From assembly GCA_009859145.1 (NCBI GenBank), contig VRVR01000031.1, forward strand, positions 62,001 through 126,000: a DNA stretch of 64,000 nt, written 5' to 3'. Of the stretch, positions 37,909 through 48,014 are shown piece after piece. The notes under the pieces were generated by a model that saw only the letters and a list, made by a program, of their open reading frames with translations, made no database searches and had not been told where the DNA came from. The first letter of the stretch is position 1. Every line of letters begins with the position of its first letter. The DNA is from Andalucia godoyi. Its lineage: Eukaryota; Discoba; Jakobea; Jakobida; Andaluciidae. The position numbers and the translations under genes are program-made.

Positions 37909-40101
37909 CTAACTTGATGCGAGTGATTTCAGAATGCGCTCCTTCGCGCTCTTCATCGCCTTTTCATATGCAACTTTCTGCTCAGTCGAGCTTGGGCCTG
38001 CAGGCCCCGCACTTCGATGCGACATGGGTGAGAGCCCTCCCACAGGCTCCGCATGTCTCGTCAGTATGGGCTCCTTTTTTGATTGTACATACATTTGCAA
38101 ATGCGCTTCAAGCTGGCTGATCCGGTCATCGTAGACTTGCCGGATAAGAGCCGCCTGCTCTAAAAACTGGCCGCGTAGTCGCCCCACCTGTTCCTTGGTG
38201 TACGTTTCTGGCTCATGGATGATCTCCTGGACGGTGGACCGAGGAGTCGAAAGCATCGAACTGTCTCTCGTGAACGTCCCAGGAGCACTGGCAATGCCCT
38301 GAAACGAAGTAATGATCTCGCCTACCACTTGTTTTCGGATTCGTCGGGAAAGCACAAGATCAGGCTTTGCAGCCCGCTGCTCTTCATTCCCGGGTTCAAA
38401 TGCAACGGGAGGAACAGCAGCAGGCTCGCCATCGACACTCGCATTCACATTCTCAGTGGCATGCCCATTTGTGCCAACAGGGAAAGGATGATGATGATGA
38501 TTATAAGGAGGAGGAGGAAGAGGAGGAGGATGATCGCCGTCCACACACGGTTGTCCGTTCCTTCGGACGTCCTCGGAGTGCGACGGCATGATTGCAGTCC
38601 ATTCGTGATCAGCTTCTTTTTGCATCACCTGCTCTCGATACTTGACAGTGTTTCCTGATGCACCAAGCTGCAGAACATCCATGAGAGTGTGGATTGCGCA
38701 GTTCATTTCGTGCAGCTGTTTGCGCAGCCTTTCGTCCGCTGGGTTTTCAACAGCCGAATCAAGTCGCTTAGAGATCATCGCAACCAATGGAGAAAACACA
38801 TCTTGCACACTTCTCGCTGCTTTGGTAGCTCGAATGCATATATTCTGTCGTTCCTGAAGCGATGCGGCACTGACGGCAAGCTGCTCTTGTGTTTTCCTCT
38901 CGCTGTCTTGCACCTCTAGGAACTCTCGCATCAGAGCCTGGATCGCATTCAGCACATTTCCCCATCGTTCTCGAATATGAGAGAACTGTACTTGCACAGC
39001 ACGCATTCCTGCCAACAACCCTCGCGTGGTGCGATCCTGCGCAGGCCCAGCAACAACCGAGGACGCTGTTGCTGATGCACTCGGAGAGTTCGGGACAGCA
39101 CCGCTGCTGCCGTTTTTATTGCTGATATTGGTGTTTGTGTTTTTGCCGCTTTCCGAGAATGCAGAAACGGTTTCTGCGAGTTCTTTTTCGAGAGTGGACA
39201 GCGAGTTTCCGGCATGCTGCACACGCGAAATGAGCGCGGACACATTCTCCCCAAGCCTAGAAGAAAAGCGAGAAAGCATGTCAGCTTCTGTCAGCTGCGG
39301 TCGCGAAAGCACGTATCGTTCCGCCGAGCTTCGAAGCATGGAGCTTGTGTTCTTTTCTTCCTCGAGAAGCATCGCCAAACGATCGGCCCTTGATCTTTCA
39401 TACAGTGCAGTTTTCCGCAAAATACATCGTTCCGTGAAGATGGAGACCAGAGCTCTTTTCAGCTGCCGAAACTCCTCGACTGTGGCTGCTTCGTTTTGCA
39501 TCGCACGGTTCATTCGGACCATATATTCTGCCGCTTTGGAGTCCGGAGGCAAGCTCACAAATCTTGAAAACTCGCAGATCTGGTGCGCCAAGACACACTC
39601 CTCTCTCCACACCTTGGAAGTGAGCAAGACCAAGTCGCTCGTGACTTCCCCCGGAAGCAGTCTCGATGCCAGCAGCGCATCCTTGGCCACACAAAGCGAT
39701 CGTGTGTGGTGATGCAACGACCGCAGCGTTGCCATCATGGCACTTCGCTGTTTCTCAAACTCTTCCAAATGCGCTGCGCAGATCATCCGACTTGTCTCCC
39801 GCAGCAGCCCCGCCGTCCCTGAAACCGCTGCCGTCCCCCCCGCACCCGAATTCGGCGATGCAGCAGCCATAGTCGCAGAGGACGGTCGTGGTCGTGCACG
39901 AGCAAAGGAGCCCGCAGCGTGTCTCGGTTTCGAAGGCGGTGGCGTGCGGACCTCTTCTCTCGCAATCCCAGGGCCCGTCGAGGAGAAGGACGAGGACGAC
40001 CGCTCCAAGTCACTCGTTTGGCACCCAACGGACGTATGCGGCTCCTGGAAGAGCCACGGCGGGATCAGTGGATCATCCCGCTCTGCGCTCAAATCGGACA
40101 T
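37909..40101 (-). CDS. Coiled-coil protein of unknown function
   Basis: 730 aa, ATG at 40101. N-terminal about 100 residues are Pro/Ser/Ala-rich and disordered. Helical heptad-like regions follow around 110-145, 205-260, 290-320, 355-480 (QVQFSHIRERWGNVLNAI...) and 660-700 (EQVGRLRGQFLEQAALIRQVYDDRISQLEAHL). A linker rich in Pro and His (about 525-560, PPPLPPPPYNHHHH) separates them. No catalytic or named domain seen. The layout suggests a structural, perhaps centrosomal or ciliary protein; that is only a guess from architecture. Confidence 0.65.
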   Translation of the reverse strand: MSDLSAERDDPLIPPWLFQEPHTSVGCQTSDLERSSSSFSSTGPGIAREEVRTPPPSKPRHAAGSFARARPRPSSATMAAASPNSGAGGTAAVSGTAGLLRETSRMICAAHLEEFEKQRSAMMATLRSLHHHTRSLCVAKDALLASRLLPGEVTSDLVLLTSKVWREECVLAHQICEFSRFVSLPPDSKAAEYMVRMNRAMQNEAATVEEFRQLKRALVSIFTERCILRKTALYERSRADRLAMLLEEEKNTSSMLRSSAERYVLSRPQLTEADMLSRFSSRLGENVSALISRVQHAGNSLSTLEKELAETVSAFSESGKNTNTNISNKNGSSGAVPNSPSASATASSVVAGPAQDRTTRGLLAGMRAVQVQFSHIRERWGNVLNAIQALMREFLEVQDSERKTQEQLAVSAASLQERQNICIRATKAARSVQDVFSPLVAMISKRLDSAVENPADERLRKQLHEMNCAIHTLMDVLQLGASGNTVKYREQVMQKEADHEWTAIMPSHSEDVRRNGQPCVDGDHPPPLPPPPYNHHHHPFPVGTNGHATENVNASVDGEPAAVPPVAFEPGNEEQRAAKPDLVLSRRIRKQVVGEIITSFQGIASAPGTFTRDSSMLSTPRSTVQEIIHEPETYTKEQVGRLRGQFLEQAALIRQVYDDRISQLEAHLQMYVQSKKEPILTRHAEPVGGLSPMSHRSAGPAGPSSTEQKVAYEKAMKSAKERILKSLASS

Positions 40102-40229
40102 TCAAGAATCGGAAATTTTCCCAAACCAAGCACACCCGACGCCGCAGTTGGAAGAGGCGGAGAGGAGAAAAAGCCGAAATATAATTAACTAATAAATTAA
40201 AAATTCACGTGAATCAGGGCGAAAGGAAA

Positions 40230-40768
40230 CCGCTGAATAATAACACGTCGTTGTCATGCATACGGAAGTATCCATAAACAGACACGGTCAATACTGGCCG
40301 ACACCAGCACGTTTGTTTCACAGGAATTCGTGCTTACGCACGCTCGGCCAAAATTCAGCCGGTGACACAGGCTCCGCATTTTCGACACTCTTTAACGCAG
40401 CATCCGTAGCCATCTATTTCTACCATTCGTTGGTTTGGTTTTTTGGTTTCACGTTTTTATTTCAAATATGGGCATGAGTGCGCTGGGATGACGCATTCGC
40501 CTACGCCGCTCGATACAGGGCCTCCTAGGTCCCGCAGACCTCCTGAGAGACCACGTGTCACTACGCCTGCTGCTAGGGCCGTCAGAATCAAAATGCACCC
40601 TTCTCAGGAACAACGTGTCACGCTGAGAAAGTGGCTCACCGATTGATCGAGATTGGGGACGAAGCGCGGGACATTTATCTGAAGAGCGCCGTGAGGCGTG
40701 TTGGGGCCTATCCCCTTCGCGGCAACGAGATGCAAGATTGAATATGCATGTCTATTCGTAGTCATGCA
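40230..40768 (+). mobile_element. Fanzor-derived non-autonomous element, copy 3 (inverted relative to copies 1 and 2)
   Basis: About 540 bp matching the reverse complement of copy 1 nearly throughout, with scattered substitutions and short indels. Left boundary is at CCGCTGAATAATAACACGTC and right boundary just after the hairpin 40744-40768; outside these the similarity ends. This places the element ends more tightly than copies 1 and 2, which share a few more bases on each side. It lies between the coiled-coil gene and the RPEL gene. Confidence 0.78.
40488..40741 (+). pseudogene. Internally deleted Fanzor/TnpB nuclease remnant (copy 3)
   Basis: ATG at 40488 opens the same Thr/Pro/Arg-rich leader as copy 1 followed by VRIKMHPSQEQRVTLRKW. 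It ends at LTD after 53 codons. In the next frame the C-terminal remnant reads IGDEARDIYLKSAVRRVGAYPL and stops at 40741. DEARDIYL is the substituted version of copy 1's NGARNIYL RuvC-III motif. The same deletion joint as copy 1 (near 40640) shows that the copies descend from one deleted ancestor that transposed. Confidence 0.75.
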
Positions 40769-41083
40769 GGCGCACAGTTGAGTCCTCGTGTCGATTCGTG
40801 TCGACGGGAACACTGTTTGTCACTGCTTGTCACACAACGGCTGTCATTGTCATTTCCTCCCGGGAGAGGTTCTCGGGCATTTTCCCAATTGGTCTTCGCA
40901 AATGAGCATTGAAGAACCACCGGATCAAAAGGTGAACTTGAAACAAAACGGACCCATACGGACAACAAGAAAGTCATAATAATCACTATTATTTTATGTT
41001 TTTCTTGATTTATTTTTTGTTTTTGTTTTTTTGTTTTTTTTGTTTTTGCTTTTCTTGTTTGATTGGTTTGGATCGAGCACGAA

Positions 41084-41584
41084 ATGTCTGAGGTGAATCT
41101 TGAGAAGCAGATCGCACAGCGTCCGACGCGCCAGGAGCTTGAATCGCAGGGGATTTTGAAGCCAAATCCACTGAATGTGGCGCCGTCGTTGCTTGCGACG
41201 CAGGAGTCTCTTGAGCGACATCGTCGGCAAGCGTCACTTGAGCATGACTTGGCACAGCGTCAGAGCCGCGAGCAGCTTTCGTCGCTTGGGATACTGAAGG
41301 ATTCGAACGTGTCGCCGTCTGTGCTTGCTGTTCGAGAGCAGCTTGAATTTGCGCGCAAGAAGGATACGCTGCAACATTCTCTGGAAAAGAGAGAGTCGGT
41401 CGAGGATCTCTGCAACCGTGGAATCATCAGGGAAAACGACCTCGAAGTCTCGCCTGCGATCGCTGCAAAGATGCATGAACTCGAGTTCCAAAGGAAGAAG
41501 GATTCTCTCCAGCAAGGCCTTGAAGCCCGAGCAAACATCGACGAGCTCAAAGACCGCGGAATCGTCAAGGACTCTGAAGCCTAG
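41084..41584 (+). CDS. RPEL-repeat protein
   Basis: 166 aa from ATG 41084. Four similar repeats of about 35-43 residues start at about 6, 49, 88 and 131. Their cores are LEKQIAQRPTRQELESQGIL, LEHDLAQRQSREQLSSLGIL, LQHSLEKRESVEDLCNRGII and LQQGLEARANIDELKDRGIV. This is the RPEL pattern (L...l..Rp...eL...gIl) that binds monomeric actin in MRTF and Phactr proteins. The protein is little more than repeats. Only the first keeps the Pro after Arg, so G-actin binding of the others is uncertain. A T-rich tract precedes the gene (40990-41060). Confidence 0.8.
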   Translation: MSEVNLEKQIAQRPTRQELESQGILKPNPLNVAPSLLATQESLERHRRQASLEHDLAQRQSREQLSSLGILKDSNVSPSVLAVREQLEFARKKDTLQHSLEKRESVEDLCNRGIIRENDLEVSPAIAAKMHELEFQRKKDSLQQGLEARANIDELKDRGIVKDSEA

Positions 41585-41762
41585 TCAAACCACACGTTCC
41601 GCGCCCCCGCGTATTCGTACCAATTCGGCTTCTTGGATGATGCATGGTGGATGGAAGAGAACGGATGCGGGGTAGGAAAGGAATAAACAACAAAATAATA
41701 ACAGCGCAAAACATAGTGCAGCATCCGTGTAGCATAGGATAGCAACATTATTTTTATGGGGG

Positions 41763-44700
41763 CTAGTACTCAAGCAGGGCAGCGAAGAACAATGGCAGAA
41801 GAGTTGGCCAGAACACGGAGGAACTTTGAAACGCGACGCAGGACGAGGTTTCGACAAGCGCCCATTGAAGGCGAACGTTCCGGGTCGCGGCGAGCACATG
41901 GACGGCAACAAAGGTTCCGGGGTTGTAGGTTGCAGAGTCGATATGCGATGCGTCGAAGAGCCATGAGGTAGGCAGACCCAGGGTTCGCGAAACGAGGGAT
42001 CCGCAGGTTCCCAGCACAACCGAGTTCTGCAAATCGCGACAGGTGAGAACCAGGGTTGCCGGCGCTTGTCCATTCCACACAACATATCTTGTATCCGAGG
42101 AGTTCATCGGACCAAGGTCGGCGAATGCTGGAGAAGCAAGAGACGATGCGGAGCCAAGACCAAGGACAATGAGCTGCGAAGAAGCGTCCGAGGAAGTGGA
42201 TCGGCACGACGGAGAGACACAGACACACCGATGATCCACGCACACGTGAGTGGACATGTCACACGGCGCAGCCAGCGGAACGGGGCGAGTGGAAGGGTAT
42301 AGAATGGAGGCAGGACAGAAGGAATTCGCAGCGAGGCGCAAGACGGGTCCGACAATCCAAAGAGCAAATCCCTGTGGAGCCATTTGCAAGGACGTGGCGC
42401 GGACTGCAACATGGATGATCTGGCCGAGGGTCACTTGTGCATCGATTCTTTCTGCGGTGTTCGTGTGGTCATCGTTCGAAAGCACAGTTGGGGTACCCGC
42501 TGGTTGATCGAGCGTGACGGTCAGATCGAGATCATTCACCATTGTTTTGGTGGTAGTACGATAGACAAGGTGGCTTGGCGGATCCGCCCAGGTCAACACA
42601 ACGCGAAGGCTGCCGGAAGCATACGCTTGGAGTCGGATGGATGCCGAAGAGCCGGTTTGCTGAAGACCATGGAGTACATCGTCCCATGCATCAATGACAA
42701 TGAGTGAGGTGTTCGCGGAAGACGAAGGCACGGCATCGGCAAGCTGCATGGATCCAAACCCAAGAGGAGATGTCGGCACACCGGATGTTCCGGATGCAAT
42801 GACCCCGGCGCGAAGAAGCGCTCCGGAAGGCGACAACCCAGCCAGAATGCGCTCCACGGAGCCAGAGGGGAACGCAGATGCAGACGGAACGTGGTTATAC
42901 TTGATCAAGTACTGGCGAAGGAGTCCTGCGTTCGACGCGGCAATCGGCGTCGCCATAGATGTCCCTTGAAGCCGCTTGAGATTGCAATTCCGAGTTCCGG
43001 TGTCCCGGTCTGAGCGTGAGGAAAAGACGTAGAGTCCAGGAGAAGCAATCTCGGGCTTGAATCTCCCGTCCATAGCTGGGCCTTGCGACGAGAAGGACGC
43101 GCGCGATCGCAGGTTGCTCTCAGCAGAAGCCTCCGACGTCACGGATGCCGTAGCGGATCGCAGCGGCGCCGAGATGTGCGACATTTCGCCGGACACCAGC
43201 TTCGCTTTCACGTCGTAGCTCACGAGAATCGATGGGATCAGAACGGAGTACGGGGACGAACCAGATGGAACTCCCATTGTTGGCAAGTCCGTGCTCGACG
43301 TTGGAGTGTTAAAGATCCCAACGCTGCGGCACCCCGCATGCTGCGCTCGGAGAATCTTGTCGAAGAATGCACAGTCGCCACGGGGAATAAAACACGACCG
43401 AGAGCCAGACAGCACAAGCATTGCGGGAACCGTTCCGTTCGTGGACTTCCAGGTAGCTCCGGGGTTGGAAGAGAGATCGGAATCCACACACGCACTTCCG
43501 GGGACCCAGACAATGTCGCTGGAGGATGTCCAGAAAGGCACAACTGCCAAGTCCGGGCCAAAATCGGCGTTTCCAATGGATATCCAATCCACGGTGTTTC
43601 GAGTTGCGCCGACTGCAACGGCATTCTTGCTCGTTGCAGGGGTACCGACACTTCCAAGTCCCTTTGCCCCAGTGTTCCCCGCCGCTATGAAGACCACGGA
43701 TGCCCTGTATCGCCAGAGGAAATCATCAATCATGAGTGCCAGCTCGTCATACGTATTCTCATCAACACCCCACGAAATGCTCATCACTCGGGCACCAGCA
43801 TCATACAGCGGTCCAAACAAGCCAGAGACCAGGTTGTTGGGAAGCACCAGAGTAGGGGATCCCGAGCCCGGAGGCGTGATTCCAATATCAAAGAACGCAA
43901 GTTTAGCTCCATATGCCGCGCCGCCGTAATTTGAAATCGTATTCTTGACAGAAGAGTCCGTGCACTGGCCTACAAGAGACCCGACAACATGGGTTCCGTG
44001 GCCGTCAGAATCGTCCATTGCATCGCCAAACGGAATGTATTGCACAATCTTCCGGTGCGCAGGGTTAAACTTGTTGAGCTGCACGGAATGGTCGGGATCG
44101 TAGAAGAAGCAGTGGTCAAAGTCAATACCGGTATCGGCACATCCGAGGATTTCACCAGTCCCATCAACTCCAAGAACATCTGAAAAGTAGCGAACGTCGG
44201 GATTCCACAGCTGGCCGTCTTCTGCCGCCAAGTGGGAACCCGCCTGGCAAGCGTTGTGCGCATGTCCGTTTCGAAGAGACACCTTCCGCGAAACGTGGAC
44301 CGACCGCACGGATGATGACAACAGCAATGATTGCAGGTCCTTCATGGGCGTGCGGTACCACCCGCGAACCATGTCGTTCACAACAAGTTCATTCTCCACA
44401 ATCTGACTTGGCACGACGCCATGCTGTTTGCGAACCGCACTCGGCTCGAGCTTCAGATGCCCGGACTGGGCGAAGCGTGTAGAAAACGAGTCTGGGTGTG
44501 CACCGACGAGTGACACTGACTCGGAATGAACGCGCGACGACGGAAGCCACAGGGCGCATTGCACCCGTGCTCCGTGCACATCTACGAGCGTAAGAACCCG
44601 AGTGTCCGCCCCAAGTGCGGACAGGTTCGTGGCGACTCTGGCCACCGGGACCAGCGTCAAGACCTGGTTCGAGTGGAGGAGACGCGTTGTGTTGCGCGCC

Positions 44701-44987
44701 CCCAGCCGCATGAACAATGCCACCGGACTCTCGGTGTCCTCAGAAATGTCACTGGTGTCAGCGGAAATGTCACTCCCTGCACCAATGACACATGGAATGT
44801 CAGTCTGCAACGACAACGAAGAAATGTACAACTGGTCAAGCCAACTCAACAGCGCATCGGACGCATGTGCAGTGGACGGCAACGCTCCGCCCTCATGCAC
44901 CAATGCCAACACAACGAACGGCACCGTCACTAATAATAACAATGATAATAGCACGGATTTGCTCGTCGACAGCCGTGCACTATCCAT
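41763..44987 (-). CDS. Secreted subtilisin-like serine protease (S8) with PA insert
   Basis: 1074 aa, ATG at 44987. Signal peptide about 10-32 (LLSLLLLVTVPFVVLALVH). Complete S8 catalytic set: CADTGIDFDH (Asp, about 286), DGHGTHVVGS (His, about 331), IAAGNTG (Asn, about 437) and QGTSMATPIAAS (Ser, about 676). A protease-associated insert lies about 500-560 (SCFIPRGDCAFFDKILRAQHAGC). A beta-sandwich follows the catalytic domain. The extreme C terminus (PTLLPLFFAALLEY) is hydrophobic and could be a GPI signal. Same broad class as the protease at 28187-31813 but well diverged; the two are probably old paralogues. Confidence 0.88.
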   Translation of the reverse strand: MDSARLSTSKSVLLSLLLLVTVPFVVLALVHEGGALPSTAHASDALLSWLDQLYISSLSLQTDIPCVIGAGSDISADTSDISEDTESPVALFMRLGARNTTRLLHSNQVLTLVPVARVATNLSALGADTRVLTLVDVHGARVQCALWLPSSRVHSESVSLVGAHPDSFSTRFAQSGHLKLEPSAVRKQHGVVPSQIVENELVVNDMVRGWYRTPMKDLQSLLLSSSVRSVHVSRKVSLRNGHAHNACQAGSHLAAEDGQLWNPDVRYFSDVLGVDGTGEILGCADTGIDFDHCFFYDPDHSVQLNKFNPAHRKIVQYIPFGDAMDDSDGHGTHVVGSLVGQCTDSSVKNTISNYGGAAYGAKLAFFDIGITPPGSGSPTLVLPNNLVSGLFGPLYDAGARVMSISWGVDENTYDELALMIDDFLWRYRASVVFIAAGNTGAKGLGSVGTPATSKNAVAVGATRNTVDWISIGNADFGPDLAVVPFWTSSSDIVWVPGSACVDSDLSSNPGATWKSTNGTVPAMLVLSGSRSCFIPRGDCAFFDKILRAQHAGCRSVGIFNTPTSSTDLPTMGVPSGSSPYSVLIPSILVSYDVKAKLVSGEMSHISAPLRSATASVTSEASAESNLRSRASFSSQGPAMDGRFKPEIASPGLYVFSSRSDRDTGTRNCNLKRLQGTSMATPIAASNAGLLRQYLIKYNHVPSASAFPSGSVERILAGLSPSGALLRAGVIASGTSGVPTSPLGFGSMQLADAVPSSSANTSLIVIDAWDDVLHGLQQTGSSASIRLQAYASGSLRVVLTWADPPSHLVYRTTTKTMVNDLDLTVTLDQPAGTPTVLSNDDHTNTAERIDAQVTLGQIIHVAVRATSLQMAPQGFALWIVGPVLRLAANSFCPASILYPSTRPVPLAAPCDMSTHVCVDHRCVCVSPSCRSTSSDASSQLIVLGLGSASSLASPAFADLGPMNSSDTRYVVWNGQAPATLVLTCRDLQNSVVLGTCGSLVSRTLGLPTSWLFDASHIDSATYNPGTFVAVHVLAATRNVRLQWALVETSSCVAFQSSSVFWPTLLPLFFAALLEY

Positions 44988-45510
44988 CTGCAGTCTGCAC
45001 TAAATGCAAACCATCCGCTCCAAAACAAAAACCAAAAGATTTAACTCCCAATAAAAAGTCCCCAATCACATTCCACTCAACCTTCGACGTCTGAATCGCC
45101 GGACTTTTGCTTTCAATTTTTTGCATGTTAAGAAATGCACGGTATCTCCACAACACGGGGTTTTCAAGCTTTCAAAACCCGTCAAAGGAGAAGGAAGAAG
45201 CAAAAAAAAGCGCGACCATACATATTGCACTTGAGTCGAAAAGCAGTTGAAGAAACGTAGGGAATGGTGAAAAACATAAATCCTCCGCTGCAAAAGCCAA
45301 AGGACAAAGCTTAAAAACCATTAGGCAAAGAAAGAAAAAATTAAACCATTGGTTTGCCTTCGTTTGTTTTTGGTTTGGTTGTTTGCGTTTGGTTCGTTTT
45401 TATTTGTGTGTGATTGAGTGTTTGTGTGTGTTTGTGTGGTTGTTTGTTTGAATACCCCCCTCGTACGTATTATACGTATTTGACTGGCTATTGCTATTTA
45501 TAGTGCTGGG
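44988..45510. other. Divergent intergenic region
   Basis: 523 bp. The last 150 bp before the sirtuin start are GTTT/TG-rich (45345-45450). No gene supported. Confidence 0.4.
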
Positions 45511-47622
45511 ATGGCTGGATTCGAGTATTCCAGCGGGAGTCCGCCGAGGAGTATGAGCGCGGCTTCGGCTTCGGCTCCGCAGTCAGCTACAGTCAGCACA
45601 TACACAGGTACAGATATTGGGAGTGACACTGGGACAGGGGCGGGTGCAGAGTCCGGTGGTGTGCGGAGGGATCGGCTTGAGGGCTACCGGACGTTGGTGT
45701 CGGATCTTCTGTCTGCACTCGACGACGAAAACGACCGTAGTGGTCGTCATCGTGACATTGACAATGACAATGACAATGACACGGAGTTGGAGATGGAGAA
45801 TGACACTCGGGAAGGGGAGGACGTCGTGTACGGCGGGTATGGCGAAGAAGAAGACCAGGTGTCGATGGAGAGACTGCGGCAGCTTCATCAGCATGTGCGG
45901 TTTTTGCAGCATGTGCAGAATGACCGGTCGCTGAGTCGGTACTATTCTCATGCAGACCCTTCGTTTTCGTCGACGCTTTCCTTCTTGCAACACCATCACC
46001 GCCATTACCTGGAACATGACATGGATGCTATCGGGGGTGGCGAGGAAATCGAAGATGGGGCATTGCTGGAACACGATTCAGATGTCTCTGGGAGAGAAGC
46101 TGGTGGTGCTGACCGTAATGTGGAGCGCAATGATGAGGATGAACCCAGGGAGCTGCTTGTGCATCAGCGGCAGCAGGAGAACGAGAGTGAGAACGAGAAC
46201 GAGAACGACGACGAGGAGGAGGAGGAGGAGGAGGAGGATGGTGACTCGACGCGTCACGAGGTGTATATTACAACTGCGGACAAGTTCAGCGTACTCCAAG
46301 GCGATGTGACGCTTGCGCATCTTGGACGCAATCTGCGAGCCGGAAGGTACTCCAAGGTGCTTGTGATGGTTGGAGGGAACATCTCGGGACAGTCTGGAAA
46401 CCCTGATTTTCCATGCACGGATGCGCGAATGTACTCGGAACTGAGCTCGATGTACGGAATATCAACGCCCGAGGAGCTATTCTCGGTTGACTTGTTCCGA
46501 AGTGACCCGAGGGCTTACTGGCATGCAGCGCGGCACATCTATCCAGGGACAAACGAGCGGGAATGCGTGGCACTGCAGTTCATCCGGATGCTTGCCGATC
46601 GAAACTGTCTGTTGCGAGTCTACACACAGAATATTGACGGTGCTGAACGAAGGGCTGGTATTCCGGCAGACAAGATCGTGGAGGCGCATGGAACCTTTGA
46701 CGATGCGTTCTGCATTCAGTGCGGATGGCCGTGCCCCAGCCATGTGCTGCTGGATGCGGTCATGGGGCAGAGCGTTTGTGTGTGTGGAGCAAAGGGTTGT
46801 GGAGGTCTCGTGCGATCCAACATCGTCATGTTTGGTGAAACACTGCCGCACCGGTTCCTTGAAATGCACAAGTCAGACTGCGATGCAGCGGACTTGCTGC
46901 TGGTCATTGGAACAAACTTGAATGTCACTCCATTTTCGCACCTCGTTGCTCGAGTCAGCCCGCTCGTACCAAGATGCCTGGTGAACCCGGCAGTTGTGGG
47001 AACTCTCGTTGACATGGACGGGGGATTTGCATTCTCAAGAAAAACGGTGGATTCGCCGGTATCCGTGAACAACGACTCTCCGAACCTTGGAACCAACACG
47101 TCTTCTTCCAACTCGTTCTTGTTTTCGCAGAATCAGCAGCCATTGCCGTCGCAGTCGCAGTCGCAGTCGCAGTCGCAGTCGCAGTCGTATCAAGAAGATT
47201 GCGATCGTGAAGATGACGGGCATTCGGGAGCGCTGGATCGTGGATACGCACGATTTGAACCACCGAGGCGAGAACGAGGCTGGGAGGATCCGCATACGAG
47301 CCATTCCCAACAACCACAACAAGGCGATCAGCATAACGGAAGCAACAACGACGACAACGACGTCGATGATGATGGTGATGATGACGATGAAGACGACGAC
47401 GATGATGATGACAACGACGATGACCAGGAAGAAGAGAATTACAGGGACATTCTGATCCAGGAAGAATGTGATGTTGGAGTATGGACGCTTTGCGAAGCAG
47501 TCGGCAAAGAATGGGTGGACCATCTCGAGCGACTTGTTTGCGAACCATGCACGTCGAAGCTCTCTCCTACTTCCTCTCCAATGTCTCGGCTCGTGCACAC
47601 TGCCCCCGATATCAAGAGATGA
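45511..47622 (+). CDS. Sirtuin (Sir2 family) with altered NAD-binding loop
   Basis: 703 aa, ATG at 45511. The N-terminal about 260 residues are acidic and partly coded by repeats. The Sir2 core (about 265-500) keeps TQNIDG (about 372), the catalytic His in EAHGTF (about 392), two zinc CxxC-like pairs (CIQCGW ... CVCGAKGC), NIVMFGETLP and GTNLNVTPF. But the first NAD motif, normally GAGIS..GIPDFR, reads GGNISGQSGNPDFP (about 288-301), so Ala, Ile and the Arg are replaced. The C-terminal part has (CAGTCG)n-coded SQ repeats and an Asp-rich tract. An NAD-dependent deacylase by family, possibly with changed or lost activity. Confidence 0.88.
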   Translation: MAGFEYSSGSPPRSMSAASASAPQSATVSTYTGTDIGSDTGTGAGAESGGVRRDRLEGYRTLVSDLLSALDDENDRSGRHRDIDNDNDNDTELEMENDTREGEDVVYGGYGEEEDQVSMERLRQLHQHVRFLQHVQNDRSLSRYYSHADPSFSSTLSFLQHHHRHYLEHDMDAIGGGEEIEDGALLEHDSDVSGREAGGADRNVERNDEDEPRELLVHQRQQENESENENENDDEEEEEEEEDGDSTRHEVYITTADKFSVLQGDVTLAHLGRNLRAGRYSKVLVMVGGNISGQSGNPDFPCTDARMYSELSSMYGISTPEELFSVDLFRSDPRAYWHAARHIYPGTNERECVALQFIRMLADRNCLLRVYTQNIDGAERRAGIPADKIVEAHGTFDDAFCIQCGWPCPSHVLLDAVMGQSVCVCGAKGCGGLVRSNIVMFGETLPHRFLEMHKSDCDAADLLLVIGTNLNVTPFSHLVARVSPLVPRCLVNPAVVGTLVDMDGGFAFSRKTVDSPVSVNNDSPNLGTNTSSSNSFLFSQNQQPLPSQSQSQSQSQSQSYQEDCDREDDGHSGALDRGYARFEPPRRERGWEDPHTSHSQQPQQGDQHNGSNNDDNDVDDDGDDDDEDDDDDDDNDDDQEEENYRDILIQEECDVGVWTLCEAVGKEWVDHLERLVCEPCTSKLSPTSSPMSRLVHTAPDIKR

Positions 47623-48014
47623 CCACCGTCTCCCGCTCTCCTTTCTGAACATGTACAGTTTATCATTATGATCATTCTATTCTTTCTTGTGTTATCATCC
47701 CGCAAGTAAACATGACGGTGCGTGGCAGACGGCGAGCATGTCGATTGCCTTTGTTTTTGCTGGCTAAGCTTCTTTTTTTTTCTTTTCTTTTTTCTTTCTA
47801 TCTTTCTTTCTTTCCATCCATTTTACTTCATCAAAGGACAGCGAACTACGCTCAACACACACAGCAGCCACAACAACAACAGCAACAACAACAACGGCAC
47901 TCTCGGTGAAATCAAACCAAAATAATAAAATAAAAATAAAAACACGCGAAGCAAGCAAAAGGCAACGAGCAGAAGAACAGAAGAACAGAAAGGAGGACTT
48001 CTGGGGTATGGTTT
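47623..48014. other. Convergent intergenic region
   Basis: 392 bp: pyrimidine tract at 47770-47815 and CAA/CAG repeats at 47860-47895. No gene supported. Confidence 0.4.

Noticed and set aside
43083-43934. 283-codon plus frame
   Set aside because: Antisense of the second subtilase; basic shadow composition, while the opposite strand has full S8 motifs.
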